This document shows positions 45,042 through 56,888 of a stretch of DNA of 61,541 nucleotides, piece after piece. The notes below the pieces were generated by a model that ran no database searches, was not told the DNA's origin, and was given only the letters and a program-made list of their open reading frames with translations. Position 1 is the stretch's first letter. Each line of letters starts with the position of its first letter. This stretch comes from an uncultured SAR116 cluster alpha proteobacterium. GTDB taxonomy: Bacteria; Pseudomonadota; Alphaproteobacteria; Puniceispirillales; Marisalimonadaceae. A program made the translations under genes and the position numbers. The DNA is taken from contig CACMRG010000008.1 of NCBI GenBank assembly GCA_902616005.1, positions 1 to 61,541 on the forward strand. The letters run 5' to 3'.

Positions 45042-45084
45042 ATATTATATAATGTATACTTTTTAATATTATATAATGTATACT
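45042..45084. promoter_or_regulatory. Duplicated palindromic promoter/operator between uvrD and mlaA
   Basis: A 19-base sequence is present twice without mismatch, at 45042-45060 and 45066-45084 (24-base period). Each copy contains the palindrome ATTATATAAT followed by the palindrome GTATAC. ATTATATAAT holds a consensus TATAAT on both strands, so each copy offers a -10 element for uvrD and for mlaA. Function is inferred from position and symmetry only. Confidence 0.55.
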
Positions 45085-45092
45085 AAATTGAA

Positions 45093-45845
45093 ATGATAAA
45101 TAACATGTTCATCAGAATTTTAAAAAATAAAATTCTCTTTAAATGTCTTTTAGCTCCTTTTTTGTTTTTATTATTAGTATCTTCATGTGCTCAAAACATA
45201 GCAAATAAAGAAATTAATGATCCTCTTGAAAATATGAATCGATCTGTATTCAAATTCAACCAAGGGTTTGATAATTTTGTCTTAAAACCAATTAATACAA
45301 CATACGAAAAATTACCAAGAAATGTTAAAAAAGGCATATCAAATCATGTTAACTGGGCGTCAACACCTATAACTATGGTAAATAGTGCAATGCAAATGGA
45401 AGCTGAAAATTTATCAACTTCTACTATTAAATTTCTTTTAAACTCTCTTACCTTGGGGTTTTATGATTTAGATCCGGAAACAAAATATAAAACCCGTGAT
45501 TTTGGAAGCACTCTAGCAAAATATAATGTTCCTTCTGGTCCATATATTGTCGTACCAGTTCTAGGCCCGAGATCACTGAGACACTTTTCTGGAGATCTTG
45601 TTGATAATTCGATTTCAAATAATCCAAAAAATTATTCATACAATTCAAAATTACTCCCTACAAAAATTATAAGTAAAAGAAATAAATACTCAAATGTATT
45701 AGAAGATATTAACAATTCACAAGATCCTTACTTAAAAGCAAAAATATTATATACTGAAAATAGATTTAATTCTATCTCTTCAAAAAAAACAATCGAACAA
45801 GAACAACAAAATGAACAAGATGAATTTGAAAAATTATTGGATTAG
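45093..45845 (+). CDS. mlaA: Outer membrane lipid asymmetry lipoprotein MlaA (VacJ)
   Basis: 250-residue lipoprotein that removes phospholipid from the outer leaflet of the outer membrane. Seen: a signal sequence ending in lipobox LLVSSC, then NDPLENMNRSVFKFNQGFDNFVLKPI, NHVNWASTPITMVNSAMQ, FLLNSLTLGFYDLDPE, KTRDFGSTLAKYNVPSGPYIVVPVLGPRSLR, all hallmarks of MlaA. The start ATG at 45093 has a second in-frame ATG at 45105. The 3' end overlaps mlaC by 35 bases, so the two are coupled. Confidence 0.95.
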   Translation: MINNMFIRILKNKILFKCLLAPFLFLLLVSSCAQNIANKEINDPLENMNRSVFKFNQGFDNFVLKPINTTYEKLPRNVKKGISNHVNWASTPITMVNSAMQMEAENLSTSTIKFLLNSLTLGFYDLDPETKYKTRDFGSTLAKYNVPSGPYIVVPVLGPRSLRHFSGDLVDNSISNNPKNYSYNSKLLPTKIISKRNKYSNVLEDINNSQDPYLKAKILYTENRFNSISSKKTIEQEQQNEQDEFEKLLD

Positions 45846-46407
45846 AATATTTGCGATTATTATAGGAATCTTTTTTTTAAATTCTGCCATTGCAGATGTT
45901 AAAACAAAGGCAAGTAGCCAGATTTTTAACTTTCTCAACACAATAAAAGAATTTGCCTCTGAAAAAGATAAATCAAAAAAAGAAAAAAAATCTAATGAAC
46001 TTTTAAAGATGATTGATTTAGAGTTCATGTCAAAAGTAACAATAGGAAAACATTGGAAAGAAGTAAATGATAAAGATAAAATCGAATTTAAAAGAAATCT
46101 TTTTAAAAAATTTATACAATTTATAGATTTACATGTAGAGGATTTTAAAAAAATTAAATTTGAGCAAAAATCTATAAAGTTAAGAGGAGAAAAATTAGTT
46201 TATGTAATTGGATTTATAGATACAAAAAAGATTAAAAACCTAGACATAATATGGAAACTCTCTGCAAAACAAAATAAAATTTTAGATATAGAAATTGAAA
46301 AAATCTCCTTAATTAAAACTCAAAAATTAGAAATGAAAGAATTATTAAGAAAACATAAAAATGATTTTTCTAAATTTATTACCATATATTTTAAAAATTT
46401 AAATTAA
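45811..46407 (+). CDS. mlaC: Phospholipid-binding protein MlaC (Ttg2D/HpnM family)
   Basis: 198-residue periplasmic lipid carrier that shuttles phospholipid between MlaA and the inner-membrane MlaFEDB transporter. Seen: a signal peptide (IRIFAIIIGIFFLNSAIA^D), then FMSKVTIGKHWKEVNDKDKIEFKRNLFKKFI, which matches the MlaC core (the usual ...LGRYWRxxsxeQrxxF pattern), and beta-rich segments after it. It may also start at an ATG at 45820, reducing overlap with mlaA. The mlaFED transporter genes are not in this window. Confidence 0.88.
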   Translation: MNKMNLKNYWIRIFAIIIGIFFLNSAIADVKTKASSQIFNFLNTIKEFASEKDKSKKEKKSNELLKMIDLEFMSKVTIGKHWKEVNDKDKIEFKRNLFKKFIQFIDLHVEDFKKIKFEQKSIKLRGEKLVYVIGFIDTKKIKNLDIIWKLSAKQNKILDIEIEKISLIKTQKLEMKELLRKHKNDFSKFITIYFKNLN

Positions 46408-46755
46408 ATGTTAAATAATTATCCACTATTTATTATTATCTCCGACCTACTTTTTGGAATATTATTTTGGGTTTTTATATTAAAATTTTTTTTACATTTG
46501 TTCTTTTCAAACGAAACAAAAGTTAAGTTTGTTTCTAGGTTTTTTTCTTTAACTGATAGTTTTTATAATAAAATTAATAAAGTCATTCCTAAATTTTTAC
46601 CATATCCATTGATATCACTTTATTTAATTTGGTTAATATTTATAATAAGATTTTATGTCTTACCATCTTTTACAGGATTGGAAAATTTAGGTAATTATGT
46701 TTTTTATTTTGAAAAAGCATTGTTTCATTATTTAAATTTTAATAATTTATTTTAA
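46408..46755 (+). CDS. Small integral membrane protein, possibly YggT-like
   Basis: I do not recognise this 115-residue protein firmly. It has two hydrophobic stretches (about residues 7-33 and 66-88) with a basic loop between, ending in NKINKVIPKFLPYPLISLYLIWLIF. That spacing recalls YggT-family proteins (a PxRxxLP-like turn before the last helix), but only weakly. The ATG follows the mlaC stop with no gap, so it is the third gene of the mla run and might work in the same envelope function. Its stop overlaps the convergent threonine aldolase gene. Confidence 0.6.
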   Translation: MLNNYPLFIIISDLLFGILFWVFILKFFLHLFFSNETKVKFVSRFFSLTDSFYNKINKVIPKFLPYPLISLYLIWLIFIIRFYVLPSFTGLENLGNYVFYFEKALFHYLNFNNLF

Positions 46756-47797
46756 TATCATTGATTCTAGATATTAAATTCTTTAAATCTTTTTTTGTGA
46801 AATCAAAACTAAAAACAAATCGTAATATTACATAATTATTTGTTGTATTGCTCCACAATTTTGGAAAAATATTTTTATTTTTAATCTTTTTATAAAATTG
46901 TTCTTTAACTTTAACAAAAACTTCATTTCCATCGATGGGGAATAAAATTTCAAAATTCTTATTTTGTTCTATATAACTTTTAAATAATTTAGCGATATTG
47001 TTTGACTTTTTAGCAAGCTTCAACCAAAGGTCATCTTGAAACCAAGCAATAAATTGAGATGATATAAACTTTGTTTTAGCTATAATATGTCCACTTCTCT
47101 TTTGGTAAAACCTATAATTACATAATTTTTTATTACTAAAAAAAATAATCGCTTCAGCAGCAAACGCTCCATTTTTAGTCGCTCCAATTGTAAGACAGTC
47201 TACCCCAAGTCTCCAAGTCATTTCGTCAGGTTTAACTCTTAAGCTACATAAAGCATTTGCAAATCTAGCACCATCCATATGAAAAAATAAATTATGTTTT
47301 TTACAAATTGCTCCTATATTTTTTAAATTTTCAATAGTGTAATTTGTTCCATTTTCAGATAGTTGTGATATTGAAATACCAACAATATTTTTGTCAACGT
47401 TATGTTGTAAATATTTGTTTATTAAACTTGCATTCAACTTTCCGTCATTTGAAGAAAGGGCTATTAATTTCATTCCAAAATTGAAAAATTCTGGTGCTCC
47501 ACATTCACTTGTTAATATATGAGCTTCTTTGTGACAAATCACATAGTCATTTTTATCAGTCATTAATGACAATGCAAAGGCATTACTGGCAGTACCAGAT
47601 ATCATAGGAATTATTTTAAGATTTTTGTTTTTAAATATTTTTTTAAATTGAACTGTAGCTAATTCGGTAAAATTATCTTCTCCATAAGGTCTATCTTTTG
47701 TTTTTCCTGCTTCTAAAAGTTTTTTTAAAATTTTATTAGAAACACTACTAGACGTGTCTGTGCCGCAAAAAAGTGGAAATCTACTTAAACTCTTCAA
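46739..47797 (-). CDS. Low-specificity L-threonine aldolase
   Basis: 352-residue fold-type I PLP enzyme that cleaves threonine or allo-threonine to glycine and acetaldehyde. Seen: FCGTDTSSSVSNKILKKLLEA with RPYGEDNFTELA at the N-terminus, ISGTASNAFALSLM, HILTSECGAPEFF, FFHMDGARFANAL (the PLP-binding Asp and Arg) and LTIGATKNGAFAAEAIIF with the Schiff-base lysine. Related to beta-eliminating lyases; the usual SKG motif reads TKNG. Its start overlaps the end of the small membrane protein gene upstream by 17 bases. Confidence 0.9.
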   Translation of the reverse strand: MKSLSRFPLFCGTDTSSSVSNKILKKLLEAGKTKDRPYGEDNFTELATVQFKKIFKNKNLKIIPMISGTASNAFALSLMTDKNDYVICHKEAHILTSECGAPEFFNFGMKLIALSSNDGKLNASLINKYLQHNVDKNIVGISISQLSENGTNYTIENLKNIGAICKKHNLFFHMDGARFANALCSLRVKPDEMTWRLGVDCLTIGATKNGAFAAEAIIFFSNKKLCNYRFYQKRSGHIIAKTKFISSQFIAWFQDDLWLKLAKKSNNIAKLFKSYIEQNKNFEILFPIDGNEVFVKVKEQFYKKIKNKNIFPKLWSNTTNNYVILRFVFSFDFTKKDLKNLISRINDIKINY

Positions 47798-48158
47798 TCT
47801 TCCACTCTTTTGATTTATTAAAATTAATTTTTGTTAAAATCTTTTCATTCATTAAATCAATCAAAATTAATTTATTTTCTCCATTTAATTGATATCTTAA
47901 TAACAATTGATTATTTCCAGCATAATTAACAGAAATAATTTGGCTTTCCTTTGGATAAGATAAAGAATATTGTTTTTTTATTTTTTTAACGTAAGTTTTT
48001 TCTTTATTTTCTAATTTTCCAAATTTATCTATAAATCCATTAATTAAAAAATATATGCAAATAACAATTAATATTGCTAAAATAATTGTGATAAATTTTA
48101 AAAATTTATGATTTGATTTACTTAAGCTCTTGTAGTCTGTTATTTTATTGTCTGGCAT
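47781..48158 (-). CDS. Single-pass membrane protein of unknown function (DUF6476-like layout)
   Basis: 125-residue protein with a charged cytoplasmic N-terminus, one membrane helix (about 20-42), and a small periplasmic beta domain (SLSYPKESQIISVNYAGNN ... KLILIDLMNEKILTKI). The layout recalls the DUF6476 proteins found beside rluD in other alphaproteobacteria, though I cannot confirm it. Its ATG (48158-48156) and the rluD ATG (48157-48159) overlap head-to-head within one CATG. It is transcribed toward the threonine aldolase gene and overlaps it. Confidence 0.65.
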   Translation of the reverse strand: MPDNKITDYKSLSKSNHKFLKFITIILAILIVICIYFLINGFIDKFGKLENKEKTYVKKIKKQYSLSYPKESQIISVNYAGNNQLLLRYQLNGENKLILIDLMNEKILTKINFNKSKEWKIEEFK

Positions 48159-49167
48159 GTTAAACTCTAATATAATTAAATTAAAAGTTAGTGACTATCC
48201 TATACAAAATGGAAGAATTGACAAATGGATTATAGAAGCTTTATCAATATTTGATTTACCATATCAGGACAACACCCAAGTTAAAACTTTTTTTTCAAGA
48301 ACTAAAATTAAAGATTTAATATTATCAGGCAATATTTTAGTTGATGATGTAGTAAATAAAAATCCTTCTTATAAAATAAACACAGAAAATCTTATTACTA
48401 TAAATGTACCTATAATTATTAATTATGATGTTAAAGCTGAAAATATTCCCATTGATATTGTTTTTGAAGATGAAGACCTTTTAATAATTAATAAAAAACC
48501 AAATTTTGTTGTTCACCCTTCTCCTGGTCACGATTCTGGAACGCTTGTAAACGCAATATTATATCACTGTGATGGAAAATTACCTGGAATTGGTGGAATT
48601 AAAAGACCTGGAATTGTACATAGGTTAGATAAGGACACCTCCGGTTTAATTATAGTTGCTAAAACTGAAATAGCTCACATAAGACTATCAGATATGTTTA
48701 AAAACCACTTAATTGAAAGATTGTATCAACTACTTGTTTGGAATGTCCCTAATTCTAAAGGTTTTATAGATCAACCTATTGGTAGATCTAAATTTAATAG
48801 AAAAAAAATGGCTATTAATTTGAATGGTAAAAGAGCAATTACTCACTGGACACTTTTACAAGTATTTTCAAATCTTGTAAGTTTGATTAATTGTAAATTA
48901 GAAACAGGAAGAACTCATCAAATAAGAGTTCATATGAGCTCAATCGGGCATTCGTTAATAGGTGATAAAATGTACGGAGGTCCTCTAAAGACAAATAAAA
49001 AGAGAAATTTTTTAGAAAGAAACATAATATCTGAATGTAAAGTTTTTCCTCGACAGGCACTACATTCTAAAATTCTCTCATTCCAACATCCAATTTCGAA
49101 AGAAAAAATGTATTTTGATATAGATTTACCTAATGATATGAAAAAATTAATTAGTTCTATAAAATAA
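48157..49167 (+). CDS. rluD: 23S rRNA pseudouridine synthase RluD/RluC family
   Basis: About 336-residue pseudouridine synthase. RluD makes pseudouridines 1911, 1915 and 1917 in helix 69 of 23S rRNA. Seen: an N-terminal S4 RNA-binding domain (GRIDKWIIEAL ... LILSGNILVDDVVNKNPSYKI), GIVHRLDKDTSGLIIVAKTE with the catalytic Asp in RLD, IGRSKFNRKKMAI, and the final GRTHQIRVHMSSIGHSLIGDKMYGG. Adjacency to rpoH, a common alphaproteobacterial pairing, favours RluD over RluC. I use the ATG at 48157; a TTG at 48148 is in frame. The upstream gene begins in the same CATG. Confidence 0.92.
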   Translation: MLNSNIIKLKVSDYPIQNGRIDKWIIEALSIFDLPYQDNTQVKTFFSRTKIKDLILSGNILVDDVVNKNPSYKINTENLITINVPIIINYDVKAENIPIDIVFEDEDLLIINKKPNFVVHPSPGHDSGTLVNAILYHCDGKLPGIGGIKRPGIVHRLDKDTSGLIIVAKTEIAHIRLSDMFKNHLIERLYQLLVWNVPNSKGFIDQPIGRSKFNRKKMAINLNGKRAITHWTLLQVFSNLVSLINCKLETGRTHQIRVHMSSIGHSLIGDKMYGGPLKTNKKRNFLERNIISECKVFPRQALHSKILSFQHPISKEKMYFDIDLPNDMKKLISSIK

Positions 49168-49209
49168 AATTTTTATTGCAAAATATTAAATATTTATTAT
49201 ATCAGTATT

Positions 49210-52516
<3,307 letters not shown>

Positions 52517-52568
52517 AATAATAGTTAATATAAATAAATTTATTAATAATGAAATATTTTTATATAGA

Positions 52569-54149
52569 TTACTTAAAATTTATTACATTAGCTCTTACAA
52601 CTTGAGGAAGTTTTTTTATTTTATCTAATACATTTTTATTAATGATTTGATCTATTTCAACTAATGCTATTGCTTCACCACTTTTTTCTCTTCTACCTAA
52701 GTGAAAAGAAGCAATATTTATTTTATTTTGTCCTAGTAATTGTCCTAAATCACCTATAAAACCTGGTTTATCATAATTTCTTAGGTATAAAGCTGTATTA
52801 GGAAAGCTAGACTCAATAGGAATACCCTGAATACTTACTATTCTTGGCATGTAGCCACCTATTAGTGTTCCTGAAATGGTTCTAATACCTTTTTCATGTT
52901 TTATAGATGCAGTTACTAAAGTTTCATAATCACAACGTCTTTCATGTTTTAAAGTTGAGAATTCTAAACCTTTTGAATTAGCAATCTCTCTAGAATTAAC
53001 GTTATTGATAGCATTGACATTTGGCTCTAAAATTCCTGTTAAAAGATTTGCCATTATTGGTTCATCTTTCAATGAAGCCGCTTTACCTTCCATTTCAAGT
53101 CTAATATTCATAATGTTTTCAGAGGTTACCTGACCTAAGAAAGTTCCCAATAAGTAAGATAGTTCTATATATGGTTTTAACAAAGGGGCTTCTTCAGCTG
53201 TCAGAGTAGGGAAATTCAATGCATTTGAAACAGCACCATCATTTAAATAATCTGAAATTTGTTCTGCAATTTGAAGAGCAACGTTTTCTTGTGCTTCTTT
53301 TGTAGAAGCCCCAAGATGTGGAGTAGCAATAAAATTTGGAGCTTTAAATAAAACGTTATTATGAGCTGGTTCTTCAACAAAAACATCAAATGCAGCTCCA
53401 GCTAAATGATTATTTTCTAAGGCGGCACGACATGCGTACTCATCTACTAATCCTCCTCTAGCACAATTAATTAACCTTGCCCCTTTTTTCATTTTATTTA
53501 GCGCATCAGCTGAAATTATATTTTTTGTCTCTTCAGTGAGAGGAGTGTGTAACGAAATAATGTCAGATGATCTTAGTAATTCATTCAAATTAACTTTCTT
53601 TACTCCTAATTCTTTTGCTTTTTCTTTTTTCAAAAATGGATCAAAAGCAAGAACTTTCATTTTTAATCCAATGGCTCTACTTGCTACAATAGATCCGATA
53701 TTTCCACAACCAATTAAACCAAAAATTTTATTAGTAACCTCAACACCATTAAAAGATGATTTTTCCCACTTCCCTAACTGTGTGGATTCATTCGCAGATG
53801 GTATCATCCTTACTAATGACATCATCAATGCAATAGCGTGTTCTGCGGTAGTAACAGCATTGCCAAATGGTGTATTCATTACAATTATACCCTTTTTTGT
53901 AGCAGCTTTTTTATCAATATTGTCAGTTCCAATTCCTGCTCTTCCAATGACTTTAAGCTTTTCACCTTTTTCAATTATACTTTCAGTTACTTTAGTAGCA
54001 GACCTAATTGCCAATCCATCATAATTATGAATGATAGAATTTAATTCATCTTCTGAAATGCCGGGTTTGTAATCAACTTCAATTTTATTGTTTTTAAAAA
54101 TTTGAATAGCAGATTCACTTATTTTATCGCTTATTAAAACTTTGGCCAT
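52569..54149 (-). CDS. serA: D-3-phosphoglycerate dehydrogenase SerA
   Basis: 526-residue NAD-dependent dehydrogenase, the first step of serine synthesis. Seen: VIGRAGIGTDNIDKKAATKKG, the NAD loop FGLIGCGNIGSIVASRA, SLHTPLTEETKNIIS, LINCARGGLVDEYA, and FIATPHLGASTKEAQENVA with the catalytic His. An ASB (allosteric substrate binding) domain follows, then a C-terminal ACT domain (YLRNYDKPGFIGDLGQLLGQNKINIASFHLGR). The long ASB-ACT form implies effector control, possibly by serine. It is one base downstream of serC. Confidence 0.97.
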   Translation of the reverse strand: MAKVLISDKISESAIQIFKNNKIEVDYKPGISEDELNSIIHNYDGLAIRSATKVTESIIEKGEKLKVIGRAGIGTDNIDKKAATKKGIIVMNTPFGNAVTTAEHAIALMMSLVRMIPSANESTQLGKWEKSSFNGVEVTNKIFGLIGCGNIGSIVASRAIGLKMKVLAFDPFLKKEKAKELGVKKVNLNELLRSSDIISLHTPLTEETKNIISADALNKMKKGARLINCARGGLVDEYACRAALENNHLAGAAFDVFVEEPAHNNVLFKAPNFIATPHLGASTKEAQENVALQIAEQISDYLNDGAVSNALNFPTLTAEEAPLLKPYIELSYLLGTFLGQVTSENIMNIRLEMEGKAASLKDEPIMANLLTGILEPNVNAINNVNSREIANSKGLEFSTLKHERRCDYETLVTASIKHEKGIRTISGTLIGGYMPRIVSIQGIPIESSFPNTALYLRNYDKPGFIGDLGQLLGQNKINIASFHLGRREKSGEAIALVEIDQIINKNVLDKIKKLPQVVRANVINFK

Positions 54150-54150
54150 T

Positions 54151-55317
54151 TTAATTCCCTTTTTTTACTGATTTGTAAGCAACATCGAAAGCCCATTGTA
54201 ACCATGGAAGTAGAAGTTTGATATCTTTTGGATTGATAGTTGGACCGCCCCATATTCTTAAGCCTGGAGGAGCCGACCTATAACTACCTATATCATATGC
54301 TACATTTTCATTTTCGAGAATTTTTACAATATTTTTTTCAAGTAACATTTGATTTTGAACATCTAGCTCATTTAAAATTTTATCAGAAAATCTTAAACAA
54401 ATTGAAGTGTTTGAAATTGTTATTTCATCCTGAGCTAAAAAATCGACCCAACTAGTTGTTTTAACCCAACCTTTAATTAATTTTAAGTTATTATTAGATA
54501 TTTCAATCAACCCCTTTAAACCACCTATTTTTTTTGCCCATTCTAATGCATCTATAAAGTCTTCAATGCAAAGAAGTGATGGTGTATTTATAGTAGATCC
54601 CTCAAATATAGAACTGTTGATTTTATTATTTTTCTTTAAATTAAACAATTTTGGAACTGGCCAAGATGGATTATAAGTGTTTATTCTTTCCACAGCATTT
54701 GGAGAGATTATTAAAATACCATGTCCGCCTTCACCACCTAAACATTTTTGCCAAGAAAAAGTCGCTACATCTAGCTTACGCCAATCCATTTCCATCGCAA
54801 AAGCAGCTGACGTTGCATCACAAATTGTTAACCCATTTCTATTAAGTGGTATCCAATCTAAATTAGGAACTCTAACTCCACCAGTTGTTCCATTAAAATT
54901 AAAAATTAAATCATCGTTAAAATTAACATTATCAAAATTAGAAATAGAGCCATAATCAGTTTTCAGTATATTTAAACCATTGACTTTAAGTTGTTCTTTT
55001 AAGTCTTTAGCCCAATCATTTCCAAAACTATCCCAAACTAACATTTGAACTGGTTGAATTCCAATCAAATTCCATAACGCTATTTCTACTGCACCAGTAT
55101 CTGAACCAGGTACTATACCAACATAATAGTCATTTGGAATCGAAAGAATTTCTATAACAGTTTTAATTAAATAATTTATTCTAGATTTGGCTTCACTCGA
55201 TCTATGAGATCTACCAAGTATTGCTTTATTGAGGACACTGGAGTTCCAACCTGGTCTTTTTGAGCATGGCCCAGACGAAAAATTATTATTCTCAGGCTTG
55301 ACATCAGGTTTAATCAT
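54151..55317 (-). CDS. serC: Phosphoserine aminotransferase SerC
   Basis: 388-residue PLP enzyme that makes phosphoserine from 3-phosphohydroxypyruvate. It is of the longer class found in alphaproteobacteria and Methanosarcina. Seen: NFSSGPCSKRPGWN and LGRSHRSSEAKSRI at the N-terminus, IVPGSDTGAVEIALWNLIG, FNGTTGGVRVPN, LTICDATSAAFAMEMDW and VATFSWQKCLGGEGGHGILI with the Schiff-base lysine. SD AGAGG lies six bases before the ATG. A small hairpin in the leader may regulate it. Confidence 0.95.
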   Translation of the reverse strand: MIKPDVKPENNNFSSGPCSKRPGWNSSVLNKAILGRSHRSSEAKSRINYLIKTVIEILSIPNDYYVGIVPGSDTGAVEIALWNLIGIQPVQMLVWDSFGNDWAKDLKEQLKVNGLNILKTDYGSISNFDNVNFNDDLIFNFNGTTGGVRVPNLDWIPLNRNGLTICDATSAAFAMEMDWRKLDVATFSWQKCLGGEGGHGILIISPNAVERINTYNPSWPVPKLFNLKKNNKINSSIFEGSTINTPSLLCIEDFIDALEWAKKIGGLKGLIEISNNNLKLIKGWVKTTSWVDFLAQDEITISNTSICLRFSDKILNELDVQNQMLLEKNIVKILENENVAYDIGSYRSAPPGLRIWGGPTINPKDIKLLLPWLQWAFDVAYKSVKKGN

Positions 55318-55339
55318 AATAACCTCTTTTATATATTAC

Positions 55340-55358
55340 TGCTTGTTGGGAAACAGCA
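55340..55358 (-). promoter_or_regulatory. Leader hairpin upstream of serC, candidate serC-motif RNA
   Basis: Read as minus-strand RNA, UGCUGUUUCCCAACAAGCA can pair UGCU with AGCA and GUU with AAC, leaving a one-base bulge and a UCCC loop. It lies 22 bases before the serC ATG, just ahead of the AAGAGG ribosome site. A conserved serC leader motif has been described in alphaproteobacteria; whether this is a member needs a covariance-model search. Confidence 0.4.
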
Positions 55359-55406
55359 CCCGATATTTAGATAATGATTAAACAAATAAAGTCAATAAAT
55401 TTAAAA

Positions 55407-56072
55407 ATGAAAAATAAAATTATTTTGTACGACCTTAGTGGAAAAAATAATATTAGGTTTAGCCCACCATGTTGGAATGTTAAATTATGTTTAATTCATA
55501 ATAATATAGATTTTGATACAATTCCAATTAGATTTACCGAAAAAGATAAATTAAGTTTTTCTAATCAAACATTAGTACCAATTATTAAATATAATGGGGA
55601 AATTGTTTCTGATTCTTGGGATATTTTTGTTTGGTTAAATGATAAAATTAAAGAAATCAAATTAATACCTAATGAACAAACTAGAGTTTTTTCACATTTT
55701 TTATATTTCTGGACTTCAAAATCTTTATTACCAATGATTTTTAAATTAATTGCAAATGATATTCCAAAAATCTTAAATGAAGAAGATAAAGAATATTTTA
55801 TTAAATCTCGTGAAGATAGAATTAAAAGACCTCTGAGAAGCTTGTTAAATGATAAAGAGAAATCAAAAATGCAACTATTTCAATCTCTAATAACATTCGA
55901 AAAGATTTTAGCTAATCATAAATTTTTTAATGGAAACAATCTTGGTCTTCCAGACTTTATATTTTTTGGTAATTTTATGTGGGCTGAAAAATGTAGTACA
56001 GACGATTTATTTGAAAACTTACCAAATATTCGTAATTGGTATTTAAATGTAAAAAAATTAAATAGACTATAA
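55407..56072 (+). CDS. Glutathione S-transferase-like protein
   Basis: About 221-residue protein with GST layout: an N-terminal thioredoxin-like domain (KIILYDLSGKNNIRFSPPCWNVKLCLIHNNIDFDTIPI, then LVPIIKYNGEIVSDSWDIFVWL, which includes the cis-Pro VPII and ESxxI-like DSWDI) and an all-helical C-terminal domain. The active-site region has Ser/Cys candidates but none certain. I prefer the ATG at 55407, three residues before the first strand; an ATG at 55374 would add 11 residues. Divergent from serC. The substrate is unknown. Confidence 0.8.
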   Translation: MKNKIILYDLSGKNNIRFSPPCWNVKLCLIHNNIDFDTIPIRFTEKDKLSFSNQTLVPIIKYNGEIVSDSWDIFVWLNDKIKEIKLIPNEQTRVFSHFLYFWTSKSLLPMIFKLIANDIPKILNEEDKEYFIKSREDRIKRPLRSLLNDKEKSKMQLFQSLITFEKILANHKFFNGNNLGLPDFIFFGNFMWAEKCSTDDLFENLPNIRNWYLNVKKLNRL

Positions 56073-56888
56073 TTAGTCTGGAATTGAATGAAAATGATTT
56101 AAAGGGCCATGACCACTTCCTAAATTAGGAGCTTTTAAAATAGACTTATAAACGTATTTATGTGCAATTGAAACAGATTCATATAAAGTCAAACCTTTTG
56201 ATAAATTTGCTGTAATTGCAGATGAAATTGTACAACCTGTACCGTGAGTATTATTGGTATCAATTTTTTTTGAATAAAATTCAAAAAAATTATTTTTATC
56301 ATACAAAATATCACAAAGATCTATTTCATTTAGATGTCCTCCTTTCAACAAAATTCTGGACGTTCCATTAATTTTCATAGTTTTTACTGCTTTTATCATC
56401 TCATTTTTATTTGAAATTTTTAATCCTGACAAAGTTTCAGCTTCAGGTATATTTGGTGTAAGAATACAATCTACTTGATTAATAAATTCTTTTAATGCTG
56501 ATATTGCTTGATTTTCTAAAAGTGGAAAACCTCCTTTTGCAAACATCACTGGATCAAGAATTATCGGAATATTTTTTTCAATAATTTGATATTTCTTTAA
56601 AGCTTCAAAAATTAGATCAAATATTTCCCCTTTATTAACCATACCAATTTTAATAGCATCAACACCAATATCTGATATACAGTCTTCAATTTGCTTTTTA
56701 ATGAGATTAAGTGGAACAGACTCAACATCACTAACTCCATTAGTATTTTGAGCTGTAATCGCAGTAATTGCTGTCATTGAAAATACCTTAAAAACTGTTA
56801 GTGTTTTTATATCAGCCTGTATACCTGCCCCACCAGATGAATCTGATCCGGCTATGACTAAAACTCTTGGTGTTTTGTTTTTATTCAT
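56073..56888 (-). CDS. thiD: Hydroxymethylpyrimidine (phosphate) kinase ThiD
   Basis: 271-residue ribokinase-fold kinase of thiamine synthesis that phosphorylates HMP and HMP-P. Seen: VLVIAGSDSSGGAGIQADIKTL, TAITAITAQNTNGV, AIKIGMV, ILDPVMFAKGG, LTPNIPEAETLSG, and NTHGTGCTISSAITANLSKG with the catalytic Asp region replaced as in the family (HGTGCT). Its start overlaps the glmM stop by four bases. Other thi genes are not in the window. Confidence 0.94.
   Translation of the reverse strand: MNKNKTPRVLVIAGSDSSGGAGIQADIKTLTVFKVFSMTAITAITAQNTNGVSDVESVPLNLIKKQIEDCISDIGVDAIKIGMVNKGEIFDLIFEALKKYQIIEKNIPIILDPVMFAKGGFPLLENQAISALKEFINQVDCILTPNIPEAETLSGLKISNKNEMIKAVKTMKINGTSRILLKGGHLNEIDLCDILYDKNNFFEFYSKKIDTNNTHGTGCTISSAITANLSKGLTLYESVSIAHKYVYKSILKAPNLGSGHGPLNHFHSIPD

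Noticed and set aside
53536-54024. A 162-codon open frame on the plus strand
   Set aside because: It lies wholly antisense to serA, which has complete dehydrogenase motifs. The translation looks like low-complexity reverse reading and has no ribosome site or recognisable domain.
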